This document shows, piece after piece, positions 44,192-52,467 of a DNA stretch of 64,000 bases (the first letter of the stretch is position 1; each line of letters starts with the position of its first letter). The notes under the pieces are model-generated. The model was given only the letters and a program-made list of their open reading frames with translations. It was not told where the DNA came from and ran no database searches. Source of the DNA: Marinobacter pelagius. GTDB taxonomy: Bacteria > Pseudomonadota > Gammaproteobacteria > Pseudomonadales > Oleiphilaceae. The stretch covers positions 1-64,000 of the forward strand of contig NZ_FOUR01000002.1 in the NCBI RefSeq assembly GCF_900114925.1, read 5' to 3'. A program made the position numbers and the translations under genes.

Positions 44192-46278
44192 GATGTTGTT
44201 CCGGATTCGCTGTGTGGTTGGCGCCCTTTTGAGGCTTCCCGTAACTGGCGCTTCATGGTGCCAAGTAACCGCCGCATGCGCCGCAGTTCCTGGCCGTCCG
44301 ATTCGGATGAGGCCTTATAGTAATGACTGTTCACCATCCGGGCAAAACGGCGTGCCGTTTCGGTGACTGAAGGTCGCGCCTGCGCCAGCCGGTCTGCCAG
44401 GGTACTGGGCGTTTCACCCTGCCGGACCGGTACACCGGCGCTTTCGCAAGCGCGATGCCAGGACAGCAGCACTTTCTGGAAGTCGTCCCGGCGCTCACCC
44501 CGTCGCAACTGCAACGCTGAAAACAGGCCGGCAATCAACAAACCGGCTCCTACAATACCGGCAGTCAGATAGCCCAGTTCCCGCATGCCGATACCTCCGG
44601 GCAGGCGAGACATCAGATCCATCTGGCTCTGGCCCTGGTAACCAACCACCCAGCGCTGCCACTGGTAGTTGATTCGATCCAGCTGGAGGCTGGCCCATTG
44701 CACCATTGCCATATCACCATACTTCTGGGCCGAGAGGACCTCGTCCTCCAGGAACGAGCCTTCCTCCGCCACCGCGTCCCGGAGGCCCGATTCGATCCGT
44801 GCCGGAGAAATCGCCGCCGTGGGATCGATCCGTACCCAGCCCTGACCTTCCAGCCAGACCTCGACCCAGGCGTGGGCGTCGTACTGGCGCACGATCAGGT
44901 ATTCATCCCCCGCCCCGGAATCGCCACCCTGGTAACCGACGACCACCCGGGCCGGGATACCCGCGGCCCTCAGCACAAAGGTGGTAGCTCCGGCATAATG
45001 AGCACAAAAGCCCCGTTTCTGATCGAACAACAGGGCATCGATGCCCTCCTCCGGCATGGCCGGCGGGCGCAGCGTGTAGAAGTATTCCTGCTCACGGAAC
45101 CGGCTCAGCAGCGAGTCAACAACACCTTCGTCAGAAAAACGTTGGTCCAGCTCCCGCGCCAGCTCACGGGCCCTCGGGTTGCCGGACGCGGGCAACTGCA
45201 GAAACCGGCGCCGCTCCGCCGGACTCAGCTCAGCATTTCCAGGGCTCCGGGATTCATCAAGGGCGAGGCGGTAACGCATGGTGCTGTCTGCGGGCCGGCG
45301 GAAGCGGAACAGGTCATCGCCCTCTTCCACCACGTTGTCGGAAACCGCCGACGAGCCCTCCAGGGCGAAAGCCCAGCGCTGGTCGGTCGGCTCCATCAGC
45401 ACATCATATTCACGGCCATCCAGCGGACCGACGCCCCCATCCATGGCAATCCGGCCCGGACGCCGGAAACCTTCCTCACGCCCCTGGCGCCAGGTTTCGC
45501 CATCCAGGTAATCCAGCACCAGGCCGCGCCAGTACCGATCGCGGTATGCGGGCATCTCACCCCCGAACGTTGCCCGAAAAGCCCGCTCACTGCTCTGCGC
45601 CAGGTTGGAAATATCTCCCGGCCGCATGGTATCGCTGATACCCGAACGGGCCTCGCCGGAAACCAGCGGCACACTCCAGAGCGGTGCCATGCGAGGGAAG
45701 AATACGAACAGTAGCACCACGACCGGCAGGGTTTTCAGCAGCAGCCCGCCCAGACGGCGCCAGCCGGAAGGCATATCGCTGGGCAGGTCCGGGGCATTGA
45801 GCACCTGCAACCCCACTAACAGCAGAGCCACGGCCATAAAATTCACCAATGCCCAGAGAATGTTCTGCTGGAACAGGAAATTGACCCCGGCCAGGTATAC
45901 CAGGATGAAAAACAGCACGTAGAAGTCCCGCGTGGAGCGGGTTTCCAGCCACTTCAGCCCCACCGCCAGCACGAAGAACGACGCCGCGGTATCCACGGTA
46001 AAACGGCCCTGGACGGTAGCAACATACACAGCGATCAGAACCAGCATAATACCGGTGCGCAACCAGCGCCCCGGCAGCCGGACCCTACCTTCCTGGGCAA
46101 GCCAGCGCCACACTGCCAGTATTCCGCAGGCGGCCACCAGCCATATCGGCAGCCGGTCCCACTGGGGTGCCAACAGGATGGCGAAACTGCCGATCAGCCA
46201 GAGCAAGGCATTCGAAGGCAGAGCGTTCGCCGGCTCAACAGCCTCACGACCGAGAGAGAAGGCCTGTGTCAGCTTCAT
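44188..46278 (-). CDS. tgpA: TgpA-type membrane transglutaminase (DUF3488 / DUF4129)
   Basis: Inner-membrane protein with a periplasmic transglutaminase-like domain, 696 residues. About six helices (30-195), then a periplasmic core whose likely Cys-His-Asp triad lies in RGFCAHYAGAT, QYDAHAWVEV and WVRIDPTAA, a further helix near 565-585 and a cytoplasmic DUF4129 tail. P. aeruginosa TgpA is essential; its substrate is not known. It overlaps the DUF58 gene upstream and holB downstream by 4 bases each. Confidence 0.92.
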   Translation of the reverse strand: MKLTQAFSLGREAVEPANALPSNALLWLIGSFAILLAPQWDRLPIWLVAACGILAVWRWLAQEGRVRLPGRWLRTGIMLVLIAVYVATVQGRFTVDTAASFFVLAVGLKWLETRSTRDFYVLFFILVYLAGVNFLFQQNILWALVNFMAVALLLVGLQVLNAPDLPSDMPSGWRRLGGLLLKTLPVVVLLFVFFPRMAPLWSVPLVSGEARSGISDTMRPGDISNLAQSSERAFRATFGGEMPAYRDRYWRGLVLDYLDGETWRQGREEGFRRPGRIAMDGGVGPLDGREYDVLMEPTDQRWAFALEGSSAVSDNVVEEGDDLFRFRRPADSTMRYRLALDESRSPGNAELSPAERRRFLQLPASGNPRARELARELDQRFSDEGVVDSLLSRFREQEYFYTLRPPAMPEEGIDALLFDQKRGFCAHYAGATTFVLRAAGIPARVVVGYQGGDSGAGDEYLIVRQYDAHAWVEVWLEGQGWVRIDPTAAISPARIESGLRDAVAEEGSFLEDEVLSAQKYGDMAMVQWASLQLDRINYQWQRWVVGYQGQSQMDLMSRLPGGIGMRELGYLTAGIVGAGLLIAGLFSALQLRRGERRDDFQKVLLSWHRACESAGVPVRQGETPSTLADRLAQARPSVTETARRFARMVNSHYYKASSESDGQELRRMRRLLGTMKRQLREASKGRQPHSESGTTS

Positions 46279-47297
46279 GCAGCCGCCTCCTTCTCCCTGG
46301 GAGCCTCATGCCAGCGGGTGCCATGCTGCGCTGATATCGCATCTCTCGGAGGTTCCTCGCCCCACACTGCCAGGGCGCGCAGGCAGCGGGTGACGTGGGC
46401 CTGCCCCTGATCAGGCTCGATCACCTGCCCCGGCAGGTTCAGACCGAATGGCGTGGTGCCCTTCGCCCGTTCCAGCACCTGCCAGGCGAGATAGCTCAGC
46501 CTCAGTTCGTTGTCCGCGCCGGCAAACGCGTAGAAGTCCAGCCACTGGGGGTTCCCCTGCTCGCCTTCCCAGTCCGCAACCACCATCTGCCCGGTGCGGG
46601 CGTAACGCTTCCACATGACACGCTGGCTCAGATCGCCCTCGCGCCAGGGGCGAAGGTCCGCGTTGTCGTTGCCGATGGTTGGGCGCCGGGCACTGTCCTC
46701 GTCACCGTCCTCAACTGTACTGCCCGCATCCGGCGCAGCCACGGGCCGGGGAAAGATAATCGCCGGCGATACCGGACGAACCCAGGACCAGGCCTTCAGC
46801 AAACCAAAAGGAAAACGGGTTTCGATCCGAACCATGTCCGGGCGCAGGTAACCCCGATGGGCGGAGGGAACGGGCAAGGTCACATCCATCGCCTGACCGG
46901 CGGGGATATGGAAAGGCGCGAGGTTGGAATCCTCACAGGAAAGACGGATCGCAATGGCCGGACCTTTCCCGGCCGAAGCCCGGAACCGATACGGAACCTC
47001 GTCACCGGCAAACCCCTCACCCGGTTGCGTCAACGTCAGCTGCAGGCCTGAAAGGTTGCGATGGGTCTGGTGCATGGCACCGACAAACAGCGCGCCAAGA
47101 AGAAACGTGGTGAGATAAATCAGGCTGTTCTGATAGTTGATGCCGGTAATCAGCATCACCAACAGCAGGATACCGAAGACCACACCGGCCCCGGTCGGGA
47201 GAATAAAGATGTTCTTCTGATTGAAGGACTGACTGTCCGATCGGGGGACCCGACGATTCACCCAGCGCTGCCAGCGTTCGCGAAATACTTTGATCAT
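46275..47297 (-). CDS. DUF58 membrane protein
   Basis: 340-residue protein of the DUF58 family, which usually travels with a MoxR AAA+ ATPase and a transglutaminase. Two helices near 35-75 are followed by a beta-rich region and the DUF58 core (DNADLRPWREGDLSQRVMWKRYA). ATG 47297 has AGAAGGG upstream; the longer in-frame reading to 47384 is not supported. No moxR gene lies upstream here; the next gene points the other way. Confidence 0.88.
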   Translation of the reverse strand: MIKVFRERWQRWVNRRVPRSDSQSFNQKNIFILPTGAGVVFGILLLVMLITGINYQNSLIYLTTFLLGALFVGAMHQTHRNLSGLQLTLTQPGEGFAGDEVPYRFRASAGKGPAIAIRLSCEDSNLAPFHIPAGQAMDVTLPVPSAHRGYLRPDMVRIETRFPFGLLKAWSWVRPVSPAIIFPRPVAAPDAGSTVEDGDEDSARRPTIGNDNADLRPWREGDLSQRVMWKRYARTGQMVVADWEGEQGNPQWLDFYAFAGADNELRLSYLAWQVLERAKGTTPFGLNLPGQVIEPDQGQAHVTRCLRALAVWGEEPPRDAISAQHGTRWHEAPREKEAAA

Positions 47298-47415
47298 TCT
47301 GCCCTTCTGGCCCTGTACGAACGGAAAAGTTCCACGACTATAGCAATGAAACTGCGGCTTTTTATAAAGATACTGACAATTCAAAGAGACTGATCACAAT
47401 CCCGATCGCACTCGG

Positions 47416-47444
47416 TTGAAAAACTGTCCAACAAACCGAATACT
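47416..47444 (+). promoter_or_regulatory. Promoter of the exported protein gene at 47475
   Basis: TTGAAA (47416-47421) and AATACT (47439-47444) are 17 bases apart, a near-consensus sigma-70 pair. The predicted start near 47451 leaves a leader of about 24 bases that includes the ribosome site. Confidence 0.6.
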
Positions 47445-47474
47445 GAGAAGCAGATCAAAGGACGAGGCCATATC

Positions 47475-48089
47475 ATGAAAGGCACACATCTGCTCGCAGC
47501 CGCCATCGCAGGCCTGACCGCCAGCCTGGCCGCAAACGCGGGCGTGGAAGCCCTGACCTCCGACGAAATGGTGGAAACCTACGTCAAGGATTCAGCGGTC
47601 ATCATCGTACCCAAGGAAAAGCGGAAATCCGAGGCCGACCGCCGGCGCATCATCCGCTCGCTGACCATCTCCCCCGGGGAGCCGGTGCTGACGGAATCCG
47701 AAGAAGAGGCCTATCGGGACCTGCTGCAGAAATACATGGAAGATGACCGGGAAGACGCCCTGTCCGCCGCGGAAGAGGAATTCATCCGCCGCGCCCTACT
47801 GCTGCCCACTGACCAACTGGCAGCGGCCCAGCCTATTGGCGAGTTCACGCCTACCATCCCGCCACTGATTTTTGGGCAGCAGATGGAGATTCCGGATGAG
47901 CCTTTTACCCAGACGTTTCTCAATGGCCAACTGAGCGTCGGGTTTGATGGGCAGAATGTGAATTTCTCGATCGGGAACCCGCCGGGGATTGATCAGATCC
48001 GGATTCCGGAGGCTATTAATGAGGGGCCGATTAGTTTGACGCCGAGGGCTGGGGGTGGGTTTGATCTTTCTATCCAGGTACCGGAATAG
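47475..48089 (+). CDS. Exported protein of unknown function
   Basis: 204-residue protein with a Sec signal peptide (about 1-22, ending LAANAGVEA) and good ribosome site (GAGG, 7 bases from the ATG). The first half is charged and helical (about 40-110); the second half is beta-like with repeated FTPTIPP / NFSIGNPP patterns. I do not recognise the family. The mature start VEALTSDEM resembles the LKALNDSAM of the DUF6160-like protein encoded convergently next door, which hints at a shared export or assembly role. Confidence 0.7.
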   Translation: MKGTHLLAAAIAGLTASLAANAGVEALTSDEMVETYVKDSAVIIVPKEKRKSEADRRRIIRSLTISPGEPVLTESEEEAYRDLLQKYMEDDREDALSAAEEEFIRRALLLPTDQLAAAQPIGEFTPTIPPLIFGQQMEIPDEPFTQTFLNGQLSVGFDGQNVNFSIGNPPGIDQIRIPEAINEGPISLTPRAGGGFDLSIQVPE

Positions 48090-48135
48090 CGGGCCCTAAC
48101 ATTGCACTCTTTGACTAAAGTTTATTCGCTACAAT

Positions 48136-48165
48136 AAACAAACCCCGGAAAACCGGGGTTTGTTT
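48136..48165. terminator. Bidirectional terminator between two convergent exported-protein genes
   Basis: AAACAAACCCCGG and CCGGGGTTTGTTT form a perfect 13-bp stem with an AAAA loop. Confidence 0.85.
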
Positions 48166-48172
48166 GTTCTGG

Positions 48173-48204
48173 GAAGAACACTCTGGATCGCCCAGAGTGT
48201 CTTC
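48173..48204 (-). terminator. Second hairpin downstream of the DUF6160-like gene
   Basis: ACACTCTGG (48178-48186) pairs with CCAGAGTGT (48192-48200), extended by GAAG/CTTC across one bulged base. It lies 12 bases after the stop codon on the - strand, just before the next hairpin; no T tract of its own. Confidence 0.5.
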
Positions 48205-48216
48205 AGCGATATCTGA

Positions 48217-49179
48217 TTACGGAGTGGTTACCGGTGAGATATCGTGGCCATAGATCGCCAGCTTGGTATCGGTGATGGCGAGGTTATCCAGATTTACAGA
48301 ACCAATGGATTGGCCATTACCACCAGCGATATCGCCACCAATCTGGATATCAGCGATGTTCACGTCCATGTATACATTGTTGACATCAACGCGCAGGACG
48401 TTGGTCGCTGTGGAAGCGCCCAGGCCAGCGCCTTTGTATACATCAAGGTTCACGTTCGCATAAGTAGTGAGTTTGCCCAGAAGGAGGTCCGCACCGGTCT
48501 GTGTCATATCAATACCTTCAACTACGCCAGTACCAGCAGCTAGTTCCTCTTCAGCTGTTTGGTTATTTCCGTCGTAGTCAAAGTTCATGCCAGCACCAGT
48601 AACTACCATGTCGCGAATGCCAATACCCAGGAAGTCAACATCGAAATCCATGTCCTGGACATCAAAGGCGGCTACGATATTCAGGTGATCGGTTGCGGTA
48701 TCAACTCGCATATCCAGCTGTGCCAGATTACCCCAACCACTCATATTGGAAATCAGCGTCGTGCTAGAAGTACCAGTGCTTCCAGCGAGCAGTTCCATAG
48801 ACCCAACAGTCATACCCCAGTCAATCGGATTACCGTCAAGGGTACCTACGTGGATCACCGCGTCACCGTCATCTGCCACGTCGATATCTATCTTGAGCTG
48901 ATCAAGCAGTCCATTAGTGACATTGCCGGCGCCATCCGTTACGGCACCATCCGCAGTAACACCGGCACCACCAAGAACAATGTCGTTCACTGCAAAGGAA
49001 CCTTCGTCAGTGTACTTGAACTGACCAATGCTCACCTTGGTTTCCAGTTCGATGGTTACACCGGCCTGACCGGTTACGTTACCCATCGCGGAATCATTCA
49101 GAGCCTTCAGTTCTGCCTGGGCAGCGAAGGGCGCAGCAGCTACCGCAGTAGCAAGTGCAATTTTTTTCAGGCCTTTCAT
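48217..49179 (-). CDS. DUF6160-like exported protein
   Basis: 320-residue exported protein with a signal peptide (about 1-22, ending PFAAQAELK). The start of the mature chain, ALNDSAMGNVTGQAGVTIEL, matches my memory of the DUF6160 family, whose members occur in marine gammaproteobacteria, Pseudomonas and Acinetobacter (FilA-like). The rest is Gly/Asp/Ala-rich with alternating beta-like strands and almost no Lys or Arg, so the protein is very acidic and may assemble at the surface. An excellent ribosome site (AAGGAG) precedes ATG 49179. Function unproven. Confidence 0.75.
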   Translation of the reverse strand: MKGLKKIALATAVAAAPFAAQAELKALNDSAMGNVTGQAGVTIELETKVSIGQFKYTDEGSFAVNDIVLGGAGVTADGAVTDGAGNVTNGLLDQLKIDIDVADDGDAVIHVGTLDGNPIDWGMTVGSMELLAGSTGTSSTTLISNMSGWGNLAQLDMRVDTATDHLNIVAAFDVQDMDFDVDFLGIGIRDMVVTGAGMNFDYDGNNQTAEEELAAGTGVVEGIDMTQTGADLLLGKLTTYANVNLDVYKGAGLGASTATNVLRVDVNNVYMDVNIADIQIGGDIAGGNGQSIGSVNLDNLAITDTKLAIYGHDISPVTTP

Positions 49180-49230
49180 TCTTATCTCCTTATAAACTCA
49201 TTTTTTTGTTATCTGAGTTTTTGATTTGGT

Positions 49231-49249
49231 GTGGGGGCAGTAACCCCAC
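49231..49249. other. Hairpin in the leader of the DUF6160-like gene
   Basis: GTGGGG (49231-49236) and CCCCAC (49244-49249) with a 7-base loop, about 50 bases before the ATG. Could be a leader hairpin; it has no T tract. Confidence 0.4.
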
Positions 49250-49282
49250 GCGTCCATTTAAGATTGTTTTACAGTCCTAATC

Positions 49283-49298
49283 CGTGATTACCCTCACA
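49283..49298. promoter_or_regulatory. Possible CRP/Vfr site upstream of the DUF6160-like gene
   Basis: CGTGA-TTACCC-TCACA matches the TGTGA-N6-TCACA consensus at nine of ten fixed bases. Its centre is about 111 bases before the ATG at 49179. Confidence 0.35.
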
Positions 49299-49348
49299 CT
49301 TCGTCACGTTCCATTTACAACCTGAAACAAACCACGACTACTTCTCAC

Positions 49349-49960
49349 TCACCCCGAAACTTCGGGGGCATCGGTCTTGCTGTCATAGAACATCTGGAAG
49401 GGTTTTTCCTTGGTAACAGACTGAGAATATTTGACTTTTCCTCCATCAGCCTCATAGGGCACAAACTTATTTCCTGAAATCCCCAAGCGGTGTTCATGCT
49501 CCATCACCAGGACCTTCTGAGGATTCTCTTCACTCATTTGCCCCGCATAGAGGATCCCAGCCGCATTGATCTGGCCCCTGCGCGCTATGGATTTGAGAGC
49601 TGCCCGAAACATGACAACGCGTACGTTCGCCGGCGCCCCCTTTGCAGACTCATCGAGTTTCAACTCCTTCACCGTGACGCCATCCTTCATTAGCATCCAA
49701 CCGGAAGGCATAGGAGTCCCCTCCGGCTTGATTCTGTCCTGATATTCTTCAGTCGCCTGTTCAGCCAGATAGGCGAGCTGTCTGTTAGCGATGACGAGGT
49801 AACGCGCCATCTCTTTTTTGTCGATGACACCGTCGGAAAGCACGCTGTTTTCGGGAATCTTTATCTCGACGGTGTCCTTGTCCTGGGCCTGGGCTACACC
49901 GGTAGTGAGCAGTAGCGACATAGACATCGAGGCTATGAGGGTTTTGAGAGAGTGAGGCAT
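49349..49960 (-). CDS. Exported protein of unknown function
   Basis: 203-residue protein with a clear signal peptide (about 1-25, ending GVAQAQDKD). ATG 49960 follows AAGGGA; a longer in-frame reading overlaps pabB and is not credible. The mature chain is mixed alpha/beta (IDKKEMARYLVIANRQLAYLAE; LMKDGVTVKELKLDE) with no Cys and no motif I recognise. It is 169 bases upstream of the DUF6160-like gene on the same strand. Divergent from pabB. Confidence 0.65.
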   Translation of the reverse strand: MPHSLKTLIASMSMSLLLTTGVAQAQDKDTVEIKIPENSVLSDGVIDKKEMARYLVIANRQLAYLAEQATEEYQDRIKPEGTPMPSGWMLMKDGVTVKELKLDESAKGAPANVRVVMFRAALKSIARRGQINAAGILYAGQMSEENPQKVLVMEHEHRLGISGNKFVPYEADGGKVKYSQSVTKEKPFQMFYDSKTDAPEVSG

Positions 49961-50141
49961 CGTTCTTTCCCTTGTTATTCTGCTGATTTGAATACGTTCA
50001 CTGGGGAACTCGGTTAAAATAACCTTCCACAGGCAGGATCTGCTGTGTGAACCTGTTTTCATTAGATCAGCGGTTCCGCAGAACCGACAACGCCCGTTTT
50101 GTGCCCTGTTTATCATTCTTCCAAAATTGTTCGGAGGTACC

Positions 50142-51515
50142 TTGAGCCCGGCTACGACCCGCCAGCTTTCCCGGGAGGAGTTCTCTCGCTTGCTGCAACA
50201 CGCCTCGACGCAGGACGATTTTGTCCATGTGGGCACTGTTGGCGAAGGCGCTGGCCGGGGGATCTGGCGCGGGTTTTCGTGCGGTGCGGTCGAAACTCGT
50301 GTTTTGCACCTTGGTGAGGCGGACAATGAAGGGCTCGTTCAATTGGCCGGGGAAATGGAAGCGGAGGTTGGCAAATACGCAGGCTACTCCGCTGGCATCG
50401 AATGCCTGGTCGGTGGCTGGATTGGCTTTCTGAGTTACGAGCTCGGCTACATCCGCGAGCCGCGGCTTGCGCCCATCTGCCCCACTCTGCCGGTGCCTTT
50501 GTTTTCTGCCGGTTTGTATCTCTGGATGGCCAGCCATAACCGTCAGACCGGTGACTATTACCTCTGGATGCATCCGGAATGCCCGGAGAGTCTGGTTGGC
50601 GAGATAGGCGAGTGGCTTGCCGATCCGAATGGCGATGAGCCTTGTAGCTGGGAGATCACCGAGCCTTTCAAACCCCGGCAGTCTCCGGAATCCTTTAAAA
50701 CCGGTGTCCAGGCTGTCCGGGATTACATCCAGGCGGGTGACTGCTATCAGGCCAACCTGTCGCAGGAGTTCGTTGGCAAGTTTAGCGGTGATCCCTGGTG
50801 TGCGTTCCAGGCACTGGCGGAGGCCAATCCTACTCCTTACAGTGCTTTTATCCGGGCAGGTGAGTATTCGGTTCTTTCGATTTCTCCGGAGCGGTTTCTC
50901 GAGATCGAGGGGCGGACGGTAAAGACAAGTCCTATCAAGGGGACCCGGCCGCGGGGGAAGACTCCGGAGGAGGATGCGGCGCTTGCGGCGGAGCTTCACG
51001 CGTCCGAGAAGGATCGGGCTGAGAATCTGATGATTGTGGACCTCTTGCGTAATGATCTGAGTGTGAATGCTGTCACCGGTTCCGTTTCAGTGGACCAGCT
51101 GTTTGCGCTGGAGTCCTATCGGAATGTGCATCATCTGGTCAGTCATATTCGGGCGCAGCTGGCTGAGGGGGTTTCACCGCTGAAAGCGCTGTTTGATGCG
51201 TTTTCCGGGGGGTCGATTACCGGTGCGCCGAAGATTCGCGCGATGGAGATCATTCGGGAGCTGGAGCCGCATTGGCGGGGGCCTTACTGTGGGTCGGTGT
51301 TTTATTATGGGCTGGATGGGCGGCTGGATAGCAATATCGCGATTCGCACCTTGCTCTGTGATGGCGAAGGGACCATTCGGTGTTGGGGTGGTGGGGGTAT
51401 TGTGGCGGATTCGGACCCTGAGGCGGAGTATCAGGAGACGTTGGCTAAGGTTGGGTCCTTGATGGGGTTTTTGGAGGAGTTGGAGGTTGGGCCTGGGGGG
51501 AAGGGTTCAGGGTGA
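50142..51515 (+). CDS. pabB: Aminodeoxychorismate synthase component I
   Basis: Converts chorismate and ammonia to 4-amino-4-deoxychorismate for folate. The 457-residue product has the chorismate-binding core: SPERFLEI, KTSPIKGTRPRGKTPEED, NLMIVDLLRNDLS and GSITGAPKIRAMEII. I choose TTG 50142 because GGAGG lies 4 bases upstream; TTG 50127 would overlap that site. GC falls and G-rich codons rise near the end. The order pabB-thrH-cysH-cysB mirrors P. aeruginosa. Confidence 0.93.
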   Translation: MSPATTRQLSREEFSRLLQHASTQDDFVHVGTVGEGAGRGIWRGFSCGAVETRVLHLGEADNEGLVQLAGEMEAEVGKYAGYSAGIECLVGGWIGFLSYELGYIREPRLAPICPTLPVPLFSAGLYLWMASHNRQTGDYYLWMHPECPESLVGEIGEWLADPNGDEPCSWEITEPFKPRQSPESFKTGVQAVRDYIQAGDCYQANLSQEFVGKFSGDPWCAFQALAEANPTPYSAFIRAGEYSVLSISPERFLEIEGRTVKTSPIKGTRPRGKTPEEDAALAAELHASEKDRAENLMIVDLLRNDLSVNAVTGSVSVDQLFALESYRNVHHLVSHIRAQLAEGVSPLKALFDAFSGGSITGAPKIRAMEIIRELEPHWRGPYCGSVFYYGLDGRLDSNIAIRTLLCDGEGTIRCWGGGGIVADSDPEAEYQETLAKVGSLMGFLEELEVGPGGKGSG

Positions 51516-51519
51516 AGGT

Positions 51520-51624
51520 GGGGTCAGAAGAAGGCTTTCTTCTGACCCCGGGGGTAGATTCGGCTCTCGAGTCAGGCGGCAAGAAAACGAAAAAGGGGTC
51601 AGAAGAAAGCGTTCTTCAGACCCC
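51520..51624. repeat. Pair of REP-like hairpins after pabB
   Basis: Hairpin 1: GGGGTCAGAAGAA (51520-51532) with TTCTTCTGACCCC (51537-51549), perfect 13 bp. Hairpin 2: the same left arm at 51595-51607 with TTCTTCAGACCCC (51612-51624), one mismatch. They are 45 bases apart, start 5 bases after the pabB stop, and resemble REP sequences mobilised by RAYT transposases. The open frame running through them is an artefact. Confidence 0.75.
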
Positions 51625-51642
51625 GGCCGGCTTAGGCTGTAA

Positions 51643-52257
51643 TCAGCAGTCGTGGACGGTGCTGGCTTTGAGGAATTCCTGTTTGAGCTCGTCGAAGTTG
51701 TGGACGGCCGGGAAGTGGGGGAATTCGTCGATGACGTTTTGCGGGGCGTGGATGAGGATGCCCTGCTCTGCCTGGCCCAGCATGGTGGTGTCATTGTAGG
51801 AATCGCCTGCAGCGATCACGCGGTAGTTCAGCAGCTGGAAGGCGCGGACTGACTGGCGTTTGGGGTCGCGCTGGCGCAGGAGGTAGTTGGTGATCTGGCC
51901 GTCTTCGGCCACTTCGAGTTTGTGGCACAGGAGTGTCGGGTAGCCCAGTTTTTTCATCAGGGGCATGGCGAACTCGTAGAAGGTGTCTGACAGGATCACC
52001 ACCTGAAAGCGTTCGCGCAGCCAGTCGAGGAATTCCCGGGCGCCGGGCAGCGGGTCCAGTTCGCCAATGACTTCCTGAATCTGCGGCAGGCCATAGCCGT
52101 ACTGATCGAGAATGCGCAGGCGCTGCTTCATCAGCACGTCGTAATCGGGAATGTCACGGGTGGTGGCCTTGAGTTCTTCAATGCCGGTTTTCTCGGCGAA
52201 TGCGATCCAGATTTCCGGGATCAGTACTCCCTCAAGGTCAAGACATGCGAGTTCCAC
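51643..52257 (-). CDS. thrH: ThrH phosphoserine phosphatase / homoserine phosphotransferase
   Basis: HAD-family enzyme known from Pseudomonas to dephosphorylate phosphoserine and to phosphorylate homoserine. The 204-residue product starts MELACLDLEGVLIPEIWI, so motif I is DLEG as in ThrH rather than the SerB DxDST. Motif II VILSDTF, and motif IV AAGDSYNDTTM follow. Start GTG 52257 has AGGAG 6-7 bases upstream. Confidence 0.93.
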   Translation of the reverse strand: MELACLDLEGVLIPEIWIAFAEKTGIEELKATTRDIPDYDVLMKQRLRILDQYGYGLPQIQEVIGELDPLPGAREFLDWLRERFQVVILSDTFYEFAMPLMKKLGYPTLLCHKLEVAEDGQITNYLLRQRDPKRQSVRAFQLLNYRVIAAGDSYNDTTMLGQAEQGILIHAPQNVIDEFPHFPAVHNFDELKQEFLKASTVHDC

Positions 52258-52402
52258 AATGGTCTCCTGATTACGTGGTTCGGTGGCTGAGCTGCCGCTC
52301 GTGATTGATCAGGAGCGTATGATAAGGAAATCCGGTGCGGAATGCATCGTGATTCTGGCTTTCGAAAACAGGGCATTAAGGTATAAATATATAGATTGTC
52401 AT

Positions 52403-52421
52403 TCCTTCCGGCTATGAAGGA
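52403..52421. promoter_or_regulatory. Inverted repeat in the thrH / cysH gap
   Basis: TCCTTC (52403-52408) and GAAGGA (52416-52421) lie next to an AT-rich tract with TATAAATATATA (about 52382-52393) in the 210-base divergent region. The AT-rich part probably holds the promoters; CysB control of cysH is expected, but I cannot name its site. Confidence 0.3.
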
Positions 52422-52467
52422 TTGAATGTTAACCTGCCTGAACACTGATTAAAGGTATGTTTTCTCC

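Noticed and set aside
50067..50999. 310-codon antisense frame over pabB
   Set aside because: Shadow of pabB; Arg/Leu/Pro-rich without motifs.
51512..51799. Frame encoding repeated GSEE..LTP segments
   Set aside because: Translation of the REP-like hairpins and of antisense thrH; not a gene.
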